Part shown: one piece after another, positions 7,946 to 16,987 of the stretch
Layout of the letters: every line of letters begins with the position of its first letter
Numbering within the stretch: position 1 is the first letter of the stretch
From: Streptomyces celluloflavus
GTDB taxonomy: Bacteria > Actinomycetota > Actinomycetes > Streptomycetales > Streptomycetaceae
NCBI GenBank assembly: GCA_000720995.1
Contig: JOEL01000017.1
Span: 1-64,000, forward strand
Length of the DNA: 64,000 bases
Direction: 5' to 3'
Program-made: the position numbers and the translations under genes
The notes under the pieces: generated by a model
The model's database searches: none
Seen by the model: the letters and a program-made list of their open reading frames with translations, nothing else
What the model was told of the DNA's origin: nothing

Positions 7946-8392
7946 TTACGCGGCGACGACCTCGACGCCGAGCTTCGCAACGACCTCGGCGTGCAGACGC
8001 ACGGAGATCTGGTGCGCGCCCAGGGTCTTGATCGGCGTACCGAGCTCGACGCGACGCTTGTCGACGTCCGGGCCACCGGCAGCCTTGATCGCCGAGGCGA
8101 CGTCGGCCGGGGTGACGGAGCCGAACAGGCGGCCCGCGTCGCCGGCGCGAACGGCCAGCTTCACGTTGACGCCCTCAAGCCGGCCCTTGACCTCGTTGGC
8201 CTGCTCGATCGTGGCAATCTCGCGGATCTTGCGACCGCGACGGATCTGCTCGACGTCCTTCTCGCCGCCCTTGGTCCAGCGGATCGCGAAACCACGCGGG
8301 ACCAGGTAGTTACGGGCGTAACCGTCCTTGACGTCCACGACGTCGCCGGCGGTGCCGAGGCCGGAGACCTCGTGGGTGAGGATGATCTTCAT
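7946..8392 (-). CDS. rplI: 50S ribosomal protein L9
   Basis: A 148-residue two-domain protein of the large ribosomal subunit that helps maintain reading frame. The N-terminal RNA-binding domain has [34 protein letters not shown] (split here over residues 1-34) with the L9 signature around GYARNYL. The central helix (41-75) and C-terminal domain (80-148) are complete, and the length is normal. It is the last gene of the rpsF-ssb-rpsR-rplI operon, 18 bases after rpsR, and ends at a strong hairpin. Confidence 0.98.
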   Translation of the reverse strand: MKIILTHEVSGLGTAGDVVDVKDGYARNYLVPRGFAIRWTKGGEKDVEQIRRGRKIREIATIEQANEVKGRLEGVNVKLAVRAGDAGRLFGSVTPADVASAIKAAGGPDVDKRRVELGTPIKTLGAHQISVRLHAEVVAKLGVEVVAA

Positions 8393-8410
8393 GATTCGGT
8401 CACCCTTCCC

Positions 8411-8647
8411 TTATCGCGCGGTGGACGTGTAGGGCAGCAGCGCCATCTCACGGCTGTTCTTCACAGCCGTCGCGACGTCACGCTGGTGCTGAGTGCAGTT
8501 GCCGGTCACCCGGCGGGCACGGATCTTGCCGCGGTCGGAGATGAACTTCCGCAGCAGGTTCGTGTCCTTGTAGTCGACGTAGGAGATCTTCTCCTTGCAG
8601 AACACGCAAACCTTCTTCTTAGGCTTGCGAGCAGGCGGCTTCGCCAT
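8411..8647 (-). CDS. rpsR: 30S ribosomal protein S18
   Basis: A 78-residue basic protein of the small-subunit platform that pairs with S6. It retains the cysteines VCVFC (C14, C17) and GNC (C51), so it appears to be the zinc-type (C+) paralogue; Streptomyces also carry a zinc-free copy under Zur control elsewhere. The core [18 protein letters not shown] is intact. It lies downstream of ssb, separated by 110 bases that contain a parS site, and is followed closely by rplI. Confidence 0.97.
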   Translation of the reverse strand: MAKPPARKPKKKVCVFCKEKISYVDYKDTNLLRKFISDRGKIRARRVTGNCTQHQRDVATAVKNSREMALLPYTSTAR

Positions 8648-8715
8648 TGTCTCTCTCCAGTGAGTTCAAGAAGTTTGTGCTGACGCCCCAAGGCCCCTGG
8701 CCGTTTCACAGCCCT

Positions 8716-8729
8716 GTTTCACGTGAAAC
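8716..8729. other. parS site (ParB-binding palindrome)
   Basis: Perfect GTTTCACGTGAAAC. It lies in the ssb-rpsR spacer, inside a ribosomal-protein operon. ParB bound here could affect read-through, or the site may simply be tolerated. Confidence 0.92.
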
Positions 8730-8757
8730 AGCGCGGAGACGAGCCAGCTGTACGGAC

Positions 8758-9357
8758 CTAGAAGGGCGGCTCGTCCGAGTAGCCGCCGCCGGAGCTACCG
8801 CCCCAGCCACCACCGCTACCGCCACCCTGCTGGCCGCCGCCGGCAGGAGCGCTGGTCGCCCACGGGTCGTCGGCGGGAGCACCGCCGCCGCCCTGCTGCT
8901 GACCGCCGCCGGGGCCGCCGCCCCAGCCGCCGCCACCCTGGCCGCCACCGCCCTGCTGACCGCCGCCGAAGCCGCCGCCCTGACCACCGCGACCACCAGT
9001 CTTGGTGATCTTGGCCGTGGCGTTCTTCAGGCTCGCGCCCACTTCCTCGACGTCGAGCTCGTAGACCGTGCGCTTCACGCCCTCGCGGTCCTCGTACGAC
9101 CGCTGCTTGAGGCGGCCCTGCACGACCACGCGGGTACCCCGCGTGAGGGACTCGGCGACGTTCTCCGCCGCCTGACGCCACACCGAGCAGGTCAGGAACA
9201 GGCTCTCGCCGTCCTTCCACTCATTGGTCTGACGGTCGAAGGTGCGGGGAGTGGACGCGACGCGGAACTTCGCGACCGCCGCACCGGACGGGGTGAAGCG
9301 CAGCTCGGGGTCGTCGACAAGATTGCCGACAACCGTGATGACGGTCTCGCCTGCCAT
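8758..9357 (-). CDS. ssb: Single-stranded DNA-binding protein SSB
   Basis: A 199-residue protein that coats single-stranded DNA in replication and repair. The OB-fold (residues 1-110) starts [21 protein letters not shown] and contains [16 protein letters not shown] and [20 protein letters not shown]. Residues 118-190 are a Gly/Gln-rich disordered linker, longer than in most bacteria but usual for Streptomyces SsbA. The C-terminus is the conserved acidic tip ending DEPPF, which recruits partner proteins. It lies in the rpsF operon, 82 bases after rpsF. Confidence 0.97.
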   Translation of the reverse strand: MAGETVITVVGNLVDDPELRFTPSGAAVAKFRVASTPRTFDRQTNEWKDGESLFLTCSVWRQAAENVAESLTRGTRVVVQGRLKQRSYEDREGVKRTVYELDVEEVGASLKNATAKITKTGGRGGQGGGFGGGQQGGGGQGGGGWGGGPGGGQQQGGGGAPADDPWATSAPAGGGQQGGGSGGGWGGSSGGGYSDEPPF

Positions 9358-9439
9358 TAGGGGAACCTCTCGGCGGGTGTGCTGCTGGCTGCTGGTGTTG
9401 CTGCTACTCGAACCCGGTTACCGCTGGACGCTGTCGCGT

Positions 9440-9730
9440 TCAGTGGGTCTCGGGACGGAGGACCTTGGTCCGGAGGACCGACTCATTCAGGTTCATCTGA
9501 CGGTCGAGCTCCTTGACGACCGCAGGCTCGGCCTGGAGGTCGATGACCGAGTAGATGCCCTCGGGCTTCTTGTTGATCTCGTACGAGAGACGACGACGGC
9601 CCCAGGTGTCGACCTTCTCGACCTTTCCGTTGCCCTCACGGACGACGGAGAGGAAGTTCTCGATCAGCGGGGAGACAGCGCGCTCCTCGAGATCGGGGTC
9701 GAGGATGACCATCACCTCGTAGTGACGCAT
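9440..9730 (-). CDS. rpsF: 30S ribosomal protein S6
   Basis: A 96-residue small-subunit protein ([17 protein letters not shown]...), first gene of the rpsF-ssb-rpsR-rplI operon. The frame is open for 11 more codons upstream, but the ATG at 9730 has the strong ribosome binding site AAAGGAGGT and gives the normal S6 N-terminus. It binds S18 on the ribosome platform, consistent with the shared operon. The C-terminus ends [13 protein letters not shown], as in other actinobacteria. Confidence 0.97.
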   Translation of the reverse strand: MRHYEVMVILDPDLEERAVSPLIENFLSVVREGNGKVEKVDTWGRRRLSYEINKKPEGIYSVIDLQAEPAVVKELDRQMNLNESVLRTKVLRPETH

Positions 9731-9960
9731 GTAGAACCCACCTCCTTTGGACTCAGCGGCCACGGTCGTTCCGTGGCAGGAGGGTCATGATGCGTTCCAC
9801 GCCGAGCCGGTCCGGGTCATCCGGACAGACATGGGCGCAGACCGTACACAGTACCTCCCCTGGGGCTCCCGGTTGAAATCCGGCCGGTCCACCCCCCAAT
9901 CTGGAACAGAACGGGTGTGAGCGGCGTTACAGTGCGCCGCCCTGTCATCGGAGGTGCCGC

Positions 9961-10278
9961 ATGGCACAGGCAGTACGGACCCAGCGGAGTCTTCTCTCGC
10001 TTCTGAACAGCGACGGCAAGGCTCATCCCGTCGAGAACACCATGGTCGCCGTGACGGTGGCCCTCGGCGCGATTGCCATCTTCACCACCTTCTCCCACAG
10101 CCTGCACCTGGTCAGTTCCTGGGCCGGCCTGCTCGGGATCTTCGCCGGCATGTGGGGCCAGTTCATCTCCGCGACGACCGGTGAACGCTTCCTGCTGATC
10201 ATCGGACTCGGAGCATCGGCCGTCGGCTTCTTTATCGGTATGGCACACGGCGGGCTCTTCGGCGGTGTACTCGGCTAG
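9961..10278 (+). CDS. Small conserved membrane protein, unknown function
   Basis: A 105-residue protein with a short polar N-terminus and three hydrophobic segments (about 28-45, 50-70 and 76-97); the charged stretch between the last two contains TTGERF. The ATG follows GGAGGT with good spacing, so the gene looks real. It diverges from rpsF and precedes femX by 118 bases. A protein of this kind is found at this place in other Streptomyces, but I know of no function. It may be linked to the envelope genes that follow. Confidence 0.78.
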   Translation: MAQAVRTQRSLLSLLNSDGKAHPVENTMVAVTVALGAIAIFTTFSHSLHLVSSWAGLLGIFAGMWGQFISATTGERFLLIIGLGASAVGFFIGMAHGGLFGGVLG

Positions 10279-10396
10279 CCCGCGAGTACGCGTACGGGCC
10301 CGCTCCCGTACGTCTGAACGGGGCGCTCCCCAGTAGGCTTCGGCGCGAGAGCCGGAGCCCCGACCATGGGGACACACCTGCCGAGGAGCGCCCCGC

Positions 10397-11515
10397 ATGA
10401 GCCTGACCCTGAGGACCATCAGCCGAGAGCAGCATCTGGCATACATCCAGAGCCTGCCCGCGGCCAGCCACATGCAGGTCCCGGCCTGGGCTGACGTCAA
10501 GGCTGAGTGGCGCTCGGAGAGCCTGGGGTGGTTCGACGCGAATGGCGAGCTGGTCGGCGCCGGCCTGGTCCTCTACCGCCAGCTGCCCAAGATCAAGCGC
10601 TACCTCGCCTACCTCCCCGAGGGGCCGGTCATCAACTGGTTCGCACCGAACCTGGAGGACTGGCTCCAGCCGATGCTCAAGCACCTCAAGCAGCAGGGTG
10701 CCTTCTCCGTGAAGATGGGTCCGCCGGTCATCATCCGACGGTGGGACTCCACGGCGATCAAGTCCGGCATCCAGGACCCGGACGTCAAGCGCCTGCGGGA
10801 TGTGGAGGCAACCCACATCGAGCCGCGTGCCTTCGAGGTGGCCGACCGGCTGCGTCGGATGGGCTGGCAGCAGGGCGAGGACGGCGGTGCCGGGTTCGGC
10901 GACGTACAGCCGCGCTACATCTTCCAGGTGCCACTGGCCAACCGCTCCCTGGAGGATGTCCACAAGGGCTTCAACCAGCTGTGGCGCCGCAACATCAAGA
11001 AGGCCGAGAAGGCCGGCGTCGAGGTCGTCCAGGGAGGCTTCAACGATCTGGCCGAGTGGCAGCGGCTCTACGAGATCACCGCGGAGCGCGACCACTTCCG
11101 GCCGCGGCCGCAGAGCTACTTCGAGCGGATGTGGCAGGCCCTCAACTCCGAGGACCCCAACCGCATGCGGCTCTATTTCGCCCGCCACGAGGGCGAGAAC
11201 GTCGCCGCCGCCACGATGCTGATCGTCGGTGGCCATGTCTGGTACTCCTACGGCGCCTCCGCCAACCACAAGCGTGAGGTTCGGCCGTCCAACGCGATGC
11301 AGTGGCGGATGCTGCGCGACGCCTATGCGCTCGGTGCCACGGTCTACGACCTCCGCGGCATCAGCGACTCCCTGGACGAGAACGACCACCTCTTCGGCCT
11401 GATCCAGTTCAAGGTCGGCACGGGTGGGCAGGCGGCGGAGTACCTCGGCGAGTGGGACTTCCCGCTCAACAAGTTCCTGCACAAGGCCCTCGACATCTAC
11501 ATGTCGCGTCGCTGA
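10397..11515 (+). CDS. femX: FemX/FemAB-type peptidoglycan bridge aminoacyltransferase
   Basis: A 372-residue protein of the FemAB family, which adds the first bridge residue (glycine in Streptomyces) from aminoacyl-tRNA to lipid II at the inner face of the membrane. Two GNAT-like halves are visible: RYLAYLPEGPVINW (around 75-88) and the conserved NQLWRRNIKKAEKAGVEV (around 193-210). Near the C-terminus comes YSYGASANHKREVRPSNAMQW and YDLRGISD. The ATG has GAGGAGCG upstream. The next gene is alanine-racemase-like, 66 bases on, so the two may form a wall-precursor unit. Confidence 0.92.
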   Translation: MSLTLRTISREQHLAYIQSLPAASHMQVPAWADVKAEWRSESLGWFDANGELVGAGLVLYRQLPKIKRYLAYLPEGPVINWFAPNLEDWLQPMLKHLKQQGAFSVKMGPPVIIRRWDSTAIKSGIQDPDVKRLRDVEATHIEPRAFEVADRLRRMGWQQGEDGGAGFGDVQPRYIFQVPLANRSLEDVHKGFNQLWRRNIKKAEKAGVEVVQGGFNDLAEWQRLYEITAERDHFRPRPQSYFERMWQALNSEDPNRMRLYFARHEGENVAAATMLIVGGHVWYSYGASANHKREVRPSNAMQWRMLRDAYALGATVYDLRGISDSLDENDHLFGLIQFKVGTGGQAAEYLGEWDFPLNKFLHKALDIYMSRR

Positions 11516-11581
11516 CCGCTTCACCTCACCCCTTCGTATCCCCGACACACCCCAGCCACGAGAAAGGTTCCGGGCACGGCC

Positions 11582-12613
11582 ATGGCGCTCACCCTCTACG
11601 TCGACACCGCGCGCTGGCGGGCGCATCAGCAGAACGTTCTCCAGCAGTTCCCCGGGCTGGTCCCGGTCTGCAAAGGCAACGGTTACGGCTTCGGCCATGA
11701 GCGCCTCGCCGAAGAAGCCACCCGCCTCGGCTCCGACATCCTCGCGGTCGGCACGACCTACGAAGCGGCCCACATCAAGGACTACTTCAGCGGCGACCTG
11801 CTCGTCCTGACCCCGTTCCGGCACGGTGAGGAACCGGTGCCGCTGCCCGACCGGGCGATTCGTTCCGTCTCCTCGGTCGAGGGCGTTGGCGGCCTGGTCG
11901 GCGCCCGCGTCGTCATCGAGGTGATGAGCAGCATGAAACGGCACGGCGTCTTGCCGGACGACCTGCCGAAGCTGGCCGCGGCCATCGAGGACGTCCGGCT
12001 CGAAGGCTTCGCGATCCACCTGCCGCTGGACCGGGCCGACGGGTCCGACGCGGTCGAGGAGGTCATCGGCTGGATGGACCGGCTGCGCGCCGCCCGCCTC
12101 CCGCTGCACACCATGTTCGTCAGTCACCTCAAGGCCGCCGAACTCGCCCGTCTCCAGCAGCAGTTCCCGCAGACTCGCTTCCGCGCCCGTATCGGGACCC
12201 GGCTCTGGCTCGGCGACCACGAGGCGACCGAGTACCGCGGCTCGGTGCTCGACGTCACCCGCGTCGCCAAGGGCGACCGTTTCGGCTACCGCCAGCAGAA
12301 AGTGGCCTCCGACGGCTACTTGGTCGTGGTGGCCGGCGGCACCTCGCACGGTGTCGGTCTGGAGTCGCCCAAGGCGATGCACGGTGTGATGCCGCGCGCC
12401 AAGGGCGTGGCCCGCGCCGGCCTGGCAACCGTCAACCGCAATCTCGCGCCATACGTGTGGGCCGGCAAGCAACGCTGGTTCGCAGAGCCTCCTCACATGC
12501 AGGTGTCGATCCTGTTCGTCCCGGGAGACGCTCCCGAGCCGCAGGTCGGCGAGGAACTGGTGGCCCATCTGCGGCACACCACCACGCAGTACGACCGCCT
12601 CGTGGAACGCTGA
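11582..12613 (+). CDS. Alanine racemase-like PLP-barrel protein
   Basis: A 343-residue protein with the N-terminal PLP-dependent TIM-barrel of alanine racemases. The motif VCKGNGYGFGHE places the likely PLP lysine at residue 31 (VKANAYGHG in classical Alr), and RIGTRLWLG stands near the phosphate-binding arginine. The C-terminal part has a beta-domain look but departs from Alr, and the usual MDQ-type active-site segment is not obvious. It is shorter than normal Alr. It may racemise another amino acid or bind PLP in a regulatory role. Position next to femX suggests wall metabolism. Confidence 0.78.
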   Translation: MALTLYVDTARWRAHQQNVLQQFPGLVPVCKGNGYGFGHERLAEEATRLGSDILAVGTTYEAAHIKDYFSGDLLVLTPFRHGEEPVPLPDRAIRSVSSVEGVGGLVGARVVIEVMSSMKRHGVLPDDLPKLAAAIEDVRLEGFAIHLPLDRADGSDAVEEVIGWMDRLRAARLPLHTMFVSHLKAAELARLQQQFPQTRFRARIGTRLWLGDHEATEYRGSVLDVTRVAKGDRFGYRQQKVASDGYLVVVAGGTSHGVGLESPKAMHGVMPRAKGVARAGLATVNRNLAPYVWAGKQRWFAEPPHMQVSILFVPGDAPEPQVGEELVAHLRHTTTQYDRLVER

Positions 12614-12647
12614 GCCGGCCGAGCACCCCGGCTTTCCGGAACGTCAT

Positions 12648-12685
12648 GGGCCCGGTGCCGCAGAGATGTCTGCGGCACCGGGCCC
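12648..12685. terminator. Bidirectional terminator, 17-bp perfect stem
   Basis: A perfect 17-bp inverted repeat beginning GGGCCCGGTGCCGCAGA with a 4-base loop separates the convergent racemase-like and mannosyltransferase genes. There is no T-run, as is common in Streptomyces. Confidence 0.88.
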
Positions 12686-12707
12686 CTGTGCTTACGTGCC
12701 CCGCGGC

Positions 12708-14189
12708 TCATTCCCGCACGGAGCCCCAGCGCACTTCTGGCGCACCCTCGAAGTGGCCCGCGTGCCGCGGCTCGCGATACGCCTGCCCAAGCACGAACAC
12801 ATCGGGTGCCCCGTCCAGGACACCGCCCGACGGATCGTCGTCGCCATCCCTGCGGATCACGTCGCGCTCCGGCATAAGGATGTCCCGTACGACCACGGCA
12901 CACAGATAGAGAGTGCCCAAGAGGTGCACGACGATGACCAGTTGGTAGCCCTCCAGTGGCAGCCCCTGATGCTTGTCGCCGTTCCCCGTGTAGGCGAGGT
13001 ACATCCAGATCCCCAGGAAGTACATGACCTCGCATGCCTGCCAGATCAGGAAGTCCCGCCAGCGCGGCCGGGCCAGTACCGCAAGCGGAATCAGCCACAG
13101 CACATACTGCGGCGAGTAGACCTTGTTGGTGAGAACGAAGACGGCGACAACCAGGAATGCCAGCTGCGCGAAGCGTGGCCGACGCGGGGCGTAGAGAGTC
13201 AGCAGCGCGATCGCACCACAGCCCAGAATCATCAGCAGCATGGCGTACGTGTTGACGTCCGCAAGGAAGTTCCCGGTGCGCTGCGAGATCAGCAGCCAGA
13301 CCGAACCGAAGTCGATCGGCCGCTCCTGGCTGAAGGTGTAGAACTTCGTCCAGCCCTCCCGGATGTGGAACCCGGACGAATCGTGGGCAATCATCACCGG
13401 CACGTTCACCACAAGCCAGGCCACCACCGCGCCGGCCACGGTCTTCCCGTACGCACGCCAGGCTCCCGAGCGCCAGCACAGCATCAGCAGCGGCCCCAGC
13501 AACAGCACCGGGTACAGCTTCGCCGCGGTCGCCAGCCCGATCAGGACGCCGGCTGCCAACGGGCGACTACGTGACCACACCAGCATCCCCGCCGCGGTCA
13601 GAGCAACCGCCAGCAGGTCCCAGTTGATGGTGGCAGTGAGGGCGAAGGCGGGTGCCAGGGCGACGAGGAGTCCGTCCCAGGGACGTCGCCGGTGGGTGCG
13701 GGTCACGCACACCACGATGACCGCGGCGCAGACCAGCAGCATGCCGGCGTTGACCAGCCAGTAGACCTGCTCGCGGTACTGGATCAACCCGCTGTGCGGA
13801 GTCATCCAGGAGGCGACCTCCATGAAGGCACCGGTCAGCACGGGATACTCGAGGTAGTTCATCTCGCCGGGCAACCGGTCGAAATAGGGGATCAGGCCGT
13901 CGGCAAATCCCCGGCCCGCATAGAGATGCGGGATGTCGGAGTAGCAGGCATGCGTGTACTGGCTCGTGGCGCCGAAGAACCAGCCAGTGTTGTAGCAGGG
14001 CAGCTTCTGCACCATGCCGAGCGCGAACATACCGATGGTGACGAGCGCGATGATCCGGACGGGCGTCAGCCAGCTCGTACCGAGCAGCGCGCGACGACCT
14101 ATCGGCCCCCCGATCAGCTCGCTCCCAGCCGCCGCCACCTCATCCCGTGTCGTCGGCCGCACGGGCTCGTCCTGTCGCACGCTCGTCAT
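12708..14189 (-). CDS. GT87-family (DUF2029) polyprenyl-linked mannosyltransferase-like membrane protein
   Basis: A 493-residue polytopic membrane protein with about ten to twelve hydrophobic helices. The first external loop carries GATSQYTHACYSDIPHLY and FDRLPGEMNYLEYPVLTGAF; the acidic residues there match the GT-C pattern of actinobacterial alpha-mannosyltransferases (GT87). NWDLLAV and VLTNKVYSPQYVLWLIPL are further family-like segments. The frame is open for 28 codons further upstream, but the ATG at 14189 gives a sensible polar N-terminus. It probably adds mannose from a polyprenyl carrier to a glycolipid or glycoprotein outside the membrane. It lies between wall genes. Confidence 0.82.
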   Translation of the reverse strand: MTSVRQDEPVRPTTRDEVAAAGSELIGGPIGRRALLGTSWLTPVRIIALVTIGMFALGMVQKLPCYNTGWFFGATSQYTHACYSDIPHLYAGRGFADGLIPYFDRLPGEMNYLEYPVLTGAFMEVASWMTPHSGLIQYREQVYWLVNAGMLLVCAAVIVVCVTRTHRRRPWDGLLVALAPAFALTATINWDLLAVALTAAGMLVWSRSRPLAAGVLIGLATAAKLYPVLLLGPLLMLCWRSGAWRAYGKTVAGAVVAWLVVNVPVMIAHDSSGFHIREGWTKFYTFSQERPIDFGSVWLLISQRTGNFLADVNTYAMLLMILGCGAIALLTLYAPRRPRFAQLAFLVVAVFVLTNKVYSPQYVLWLIPLAVLARPRWRDFLIWQACEVMYFLGIWMYLAYTGNGDKHQGLPLEGYQLVIVVHLLGTLYLCAVVVRDILMPERDVIRRDGDDDPSGGVLDGAPDVFVLGQAYREPRHAGHFEGAPEVRWGSVRE

Positions 14190-14226
14190 GACCCCATCCT
14201 GCCGCACAGACCTCGGACGGCCATGG

Positions 14227-14264
14227 CGAAGCCCCCGCCCGGATAAGTCGGGTCGGGGGCTTCG
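14227..14264 (-). terminator. Terminator downstream of the PBP gene
   Basis: An 11-bp perfect stem (CGAAGCCCCCG with its complement 14254-14264), extended by a second CCCG/CGGG stem. It follows the PBP gene and two parS sites on the minus strand, just before the mannosyltransferase promoter. Confidence 0.8.
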
Positions 14265-14273
14265 TAGCTTCAT

Positions 14274-14287
14274 GTTTCACGTGAAAC
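14274..14287. other. parS site
   Basis: Perfect GTTTCACGTGAAAC just after the PBP gene. It forms a pair with the next site, centre-to-centre 21 bp, i.e. two helical turns apart. Confidence 0.92.
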
Positions 14288-14294
14288 AGGCGAT

Positions 14295-14308
14295 GTTTCA
14301 CGTGAAAC
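14295..14308. other. parS site
   Basis: Perfect GTTTCACGTGAAAC, second of a close pair with 14274-14287, ten bases before the PBP stop codon on the minus strand. The pair could nucleate ParB spreading cooperatively. Confidence 0.92.
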
Positions 14309-14317
14309 GGTCGGCGA

Positions 14318-16987
14318 TCAGGGGTGGTGTTTGCCGCCGGGGCCTCCGAACAAGCCGCCTGTGGCATCTCCACTGCTGCCGGTGGTCGCGTCAGGGGGCG
14401 GGCTCGATTCGCCGCCGGTGCTGCCGCCCGGTAGACCTCCGGTACTACCGCTGGTGGTCGTGCCACCGCTGGTGTGGCAGTGAACGTCCCATTCGGCGCA
14501 GGTCTCGGTCGGGGTGGGAGAGGACGGCGTGTGAGACGGGGTCGCCGGGGGCGTAGGCGTCCCGGTCGCGGCCTTGGACGGCGGCGGTGTCGGCGGTGCA
14601 GTCTGCTGGGGCGGCGGCATGCCCTCCTCGTCGGCGCGCTGCCCGATGGGTTCGGCGGCCGGGAACGGCACCGATGGGACGCCCTTCATGGCCTGCAACA
14701 TGTACTCGGTCCACACCTCGGTCGGCAGAGCACCACCGTGAATCGAGTCGAAACCGCCGACCCCGTTCATGGACAGCTGGCGCGGATTCTTCGGGTCCTC
14801 ACGGAACATCGTGACGGCCGTGGAGAGCTGCGGGGTGTAGCCGACGAACCAGGCCGACTTGTTCTCGTCGGTGGTGCCGGTCTTACCCGCCGCCGGCCGG
14901 CCCAGCCGCTGCGCGTCCTTGGCCGTACCGTTCTGGATGACGTTCTCCAGCACCTTGGTCACATTGTTGGCGATCTTCGGGTCCATCGCCGTCTCATGCT
15001 TGGGCTTGTCAAAGCCCGGCAGGTCCTCACCCTGGAACTTCACCGCGGTCACCGAATACGGCTCGACCTTCGTCCCCGACTTGGCAAAGGTTCCGTAGGC
15101 GTCGGCCATGCGGATCGCGCTCGGCGTGGAGGTGCCCAGCGCGAAGGAGGGGTTGAGGCTCTTGTCGAAACTGCTCTCCGAGATTCCGGCGGCCTGCGCC
15201 ATGTCCCGCACCTTGTTCATCCCGACGTCCATGCCGAGCTGGACGAACGGGGTGTTGACGGACTGCTCCATCGCCTTGACCAGGGAGATGTAGCCCCAGG
15301 GACGGTCGCTCTCATTGACTTGGTAGAAGGGCGTGTTGTCCTTCTTCAGGACGTAGTTGCCGTCTCGGTCCTTCACCTTGAGATGGTCGTTGCCGTTGTA
15401 CTTGCTCTCCGGCGAGATCGGCTGACCACCGCTCGCCTTCGTCCCGTCCTTCATCGCCGCCGCGAGGACGAACGGCTTCCAGGTCGAGCCGACCGGCACG
15501 CCGAAGGTGTCGGCGTTGTTGCTGAAGTGGCCCTTGTCGTAGCCCTCGCCGCCGTACAGGGCGACGATCTTGCCGTCTCCCGGCACCACCGAGGCGGCAC
15601 CGAACTGAACGTATTGGTCCTTTTCCCGCTTCTCCGGGTCGATGTATTTCTTGTCGACCTTCTTCACAGCAGCGGCGAGGTACTCGGTCTTCGCCTTGTC
15701 GAAGGTCGTCTGGATCTGATAGCCGCCCTTGTCGAACCGCGCTTCGCTGATATCGGCATGCTTGAGGACGTACTTCTTCGCCGTATCCATCAGATAGCCG
15801 ATCTGGCCGGCCTTGCTGGCCACCGGCTTCGGCGCTTCGGGCATGGGGAACTTCTGGTACTTGTCCCGCTCGGTCTTTGTCATCAGCCCCGTCTCGACCT
15901 CTCGGTCGAGAACCCAGGACCAGCGGTCCTGGGCGCGCTTGGTGTTCGCCGCCCTCGAGGAGTTCGGGCCCGTACCGCCGGCCGGGTCGTACAGGTCGGC
16001 ACCCTTGAGCACAGTCGCCAGCAAGGCGCTCTCGTCCGGCTTCAGATCGAAGGCGTTCTTGCCGTAGTACGCCTGAGCCGCTGCCTGGATTCCGTAGGCC
16101 CCTCGCCCGTAGTAGCTGGTGTTGAGGTAGCCCTGCAGAATCTGCGGCTTGCCTACTTTCCAGCCCACCTTGATCGAGATGAAGAGCTCTTTGAACTTCC
16201 GGTCCAGGGTCTGCTTCTGACTCAGCATCGCGTTCTTGACGTACTGCTGAGTGATGGTTGACCCGCCCTGAGTGTCGCCACCCTTGGCCATGTTCAGAAG
16301 CGCGCGGCCGATACCCACGGGGTCCACACCCGAGTCCGACTTGAACGAGGCGTTCTCCGCGGCAATCGCCGCATTCTGCATCGAGACCGGAATGTCGGCG
16401 ATCTTGACGTTCTGCCGGTTCGTCTCACCGTCCCGGGCCATGACATCGCCATTGGACCAGAGGTAGACATTGTTCTGCTGCTTGGCGGCGGCGTTCTCAT
16501 CGGGAACCTGCACCAACGCCAGCGCTATGCCTGCGGCGCCGACGATCAGGCCGGCAAAGCCGATGCACAGGGCGGTGACCAGCTTCCAGGACGGCACGAA
16601 GCGGCGCCAGCCGACGCGGTTGTAGCGCGGGTAGTCGATGAACCGCTTCTTGCCGGGCTTTCCGCTGCCACGGCCGCGTCCTCGCCCTCCCTCAGGACCA
16701 CTTCCGCCACCGCCTCCGCGGCGCCCTCCGCCCCCATTCCCACCGCCGGACGCCATCGCCGCGGTATCGGAGGCCCGCCGACGACCACCACGCTGGGCGG
16801 CTCGGCGGGCTTCGGCCCGTCCGCCGGACGGCCGTTCCTGGCCATCCGGTTCTGAGTTGGGCGCAGGATCGGCGGCGGAGCCGCGCGAAGGCGCAGCTCG
16901 ACGCCCCGACGACTGCTGTGCGGCGCGTCGGGCCGCGGCACGTCCACCACCTTGTGGCTCCGGCGGTTTGCGACGGTGCTCGCTCAT
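14318..16987 (-). CDS. Class A penicillin-binding protein (transglycosylase/transpeptidase)
   Basis: An 889-residue bifunctional peptidoglycan synthase. The cytoplasmic N-terminus (about 1-130) is Arg/Gly/Ala-rich and disordered. One membrane anchor covers about 136-160. The GT51 transglycosylase domain has ENASF around Glu210 (the family EDxxF with Asp replaced by Asn) and GGSTITQQ. The transpeptidase domain has the S501-T-W-K504 motif, then QSVNTPF and KTGTT near 701. The tail is Pro/Thr/Gly/Ser-rich and would lie outside the membrane. It is monocistronic, between the PadR regulator (divergent) and a hairpin. Confidence 0.95.
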   Translation of the reverse strand: MSEHRRKPPEPQGGGRAAARRAAQQSSGRRAAPSRGSAADPAPNSEPDGQERPSGGRAEARRAAQRGGRRRASDTAAMASGGGNGGGGRRGGGGGSGPEGGRGRGRGSGKPGKKRFIDYPRYNRVGWRRFVPSWKLVTALCIGFAGLIVGAAGIALALVQVPDENAAAKQQNNVYLWSNGDVMARDGETNRQNVKIADIPVSMQNAAIAAENASFKSDSGVDPVGIGRALLNMAKGGDTQGGSTITQQYVKNAMLSQKQTLDRKFKELFISIKVGWKVGKPQILQGYLNTSYYGRGAYGIQAAAQAYYGKNAFDLKPDESALLATVLKGADLYDPAGGTGPNSSRAANTKRAQDRWSWVLDREVETGLMTKTERDKYQKFPMPEAPKPVASKAGQIGYLMDTAKKYVLKHADISEARFDKGGYQIQTTFDKAKTEYLAAAVKKVDKKYIDPEKREKDQYVQFGAASVVPGDGKIVALYGGEGYDKGHFSNNADTFGVPVGSTWKPFVLAAAMKDGTKASGGQPISPESKYNGNDHLKVKDRDGNYVLKKDNTPFYQVNESDRPWGYISLVKAMEQSVNTPFVQLGMDVGMNKVRDMAQAAGISESSFDKSLNPSFALGTSTPSAIRMADAYGTFAKSGTKVEPYSVTAVKFQGEDLPGFDKPKHETAMDPKIANNVTKVLENVIQNGTAKDAQRLGRPAAGKTGTTDENKSAWFVGYTPQLSTAVTMFREDPKNPRQLSMNGVGGFDSIHGGALPTEVWTEYMLQAMKGVPSVPFPAAEPIGQRADEEGMPPPQQTAPPTPPPSKAATGTPTPPATPSHTPSSPTPTETCAEWDVHCHTSGGTTTSGSTGGLPGGSTGGESSPPPDATTGSSGDATGGLFGGPGGKHHP

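Noticed and set aside
10232-12577. A 781-codon open frame antisense to femX and the racemase-like gene
   Set aside because: It is a mirror of high-GC third positions; the plus-strand proteins have clear families and ribosome sites, the antisense one has neither.
14318-16987. PBP glycosyltransferase motif change (ENASF for EDxxF) as loss of activity
   Set aside because: From memory the same variant is usual in Streptomyces class A PBPs, and the catalytic glutamate is kept, so it is not a defect.
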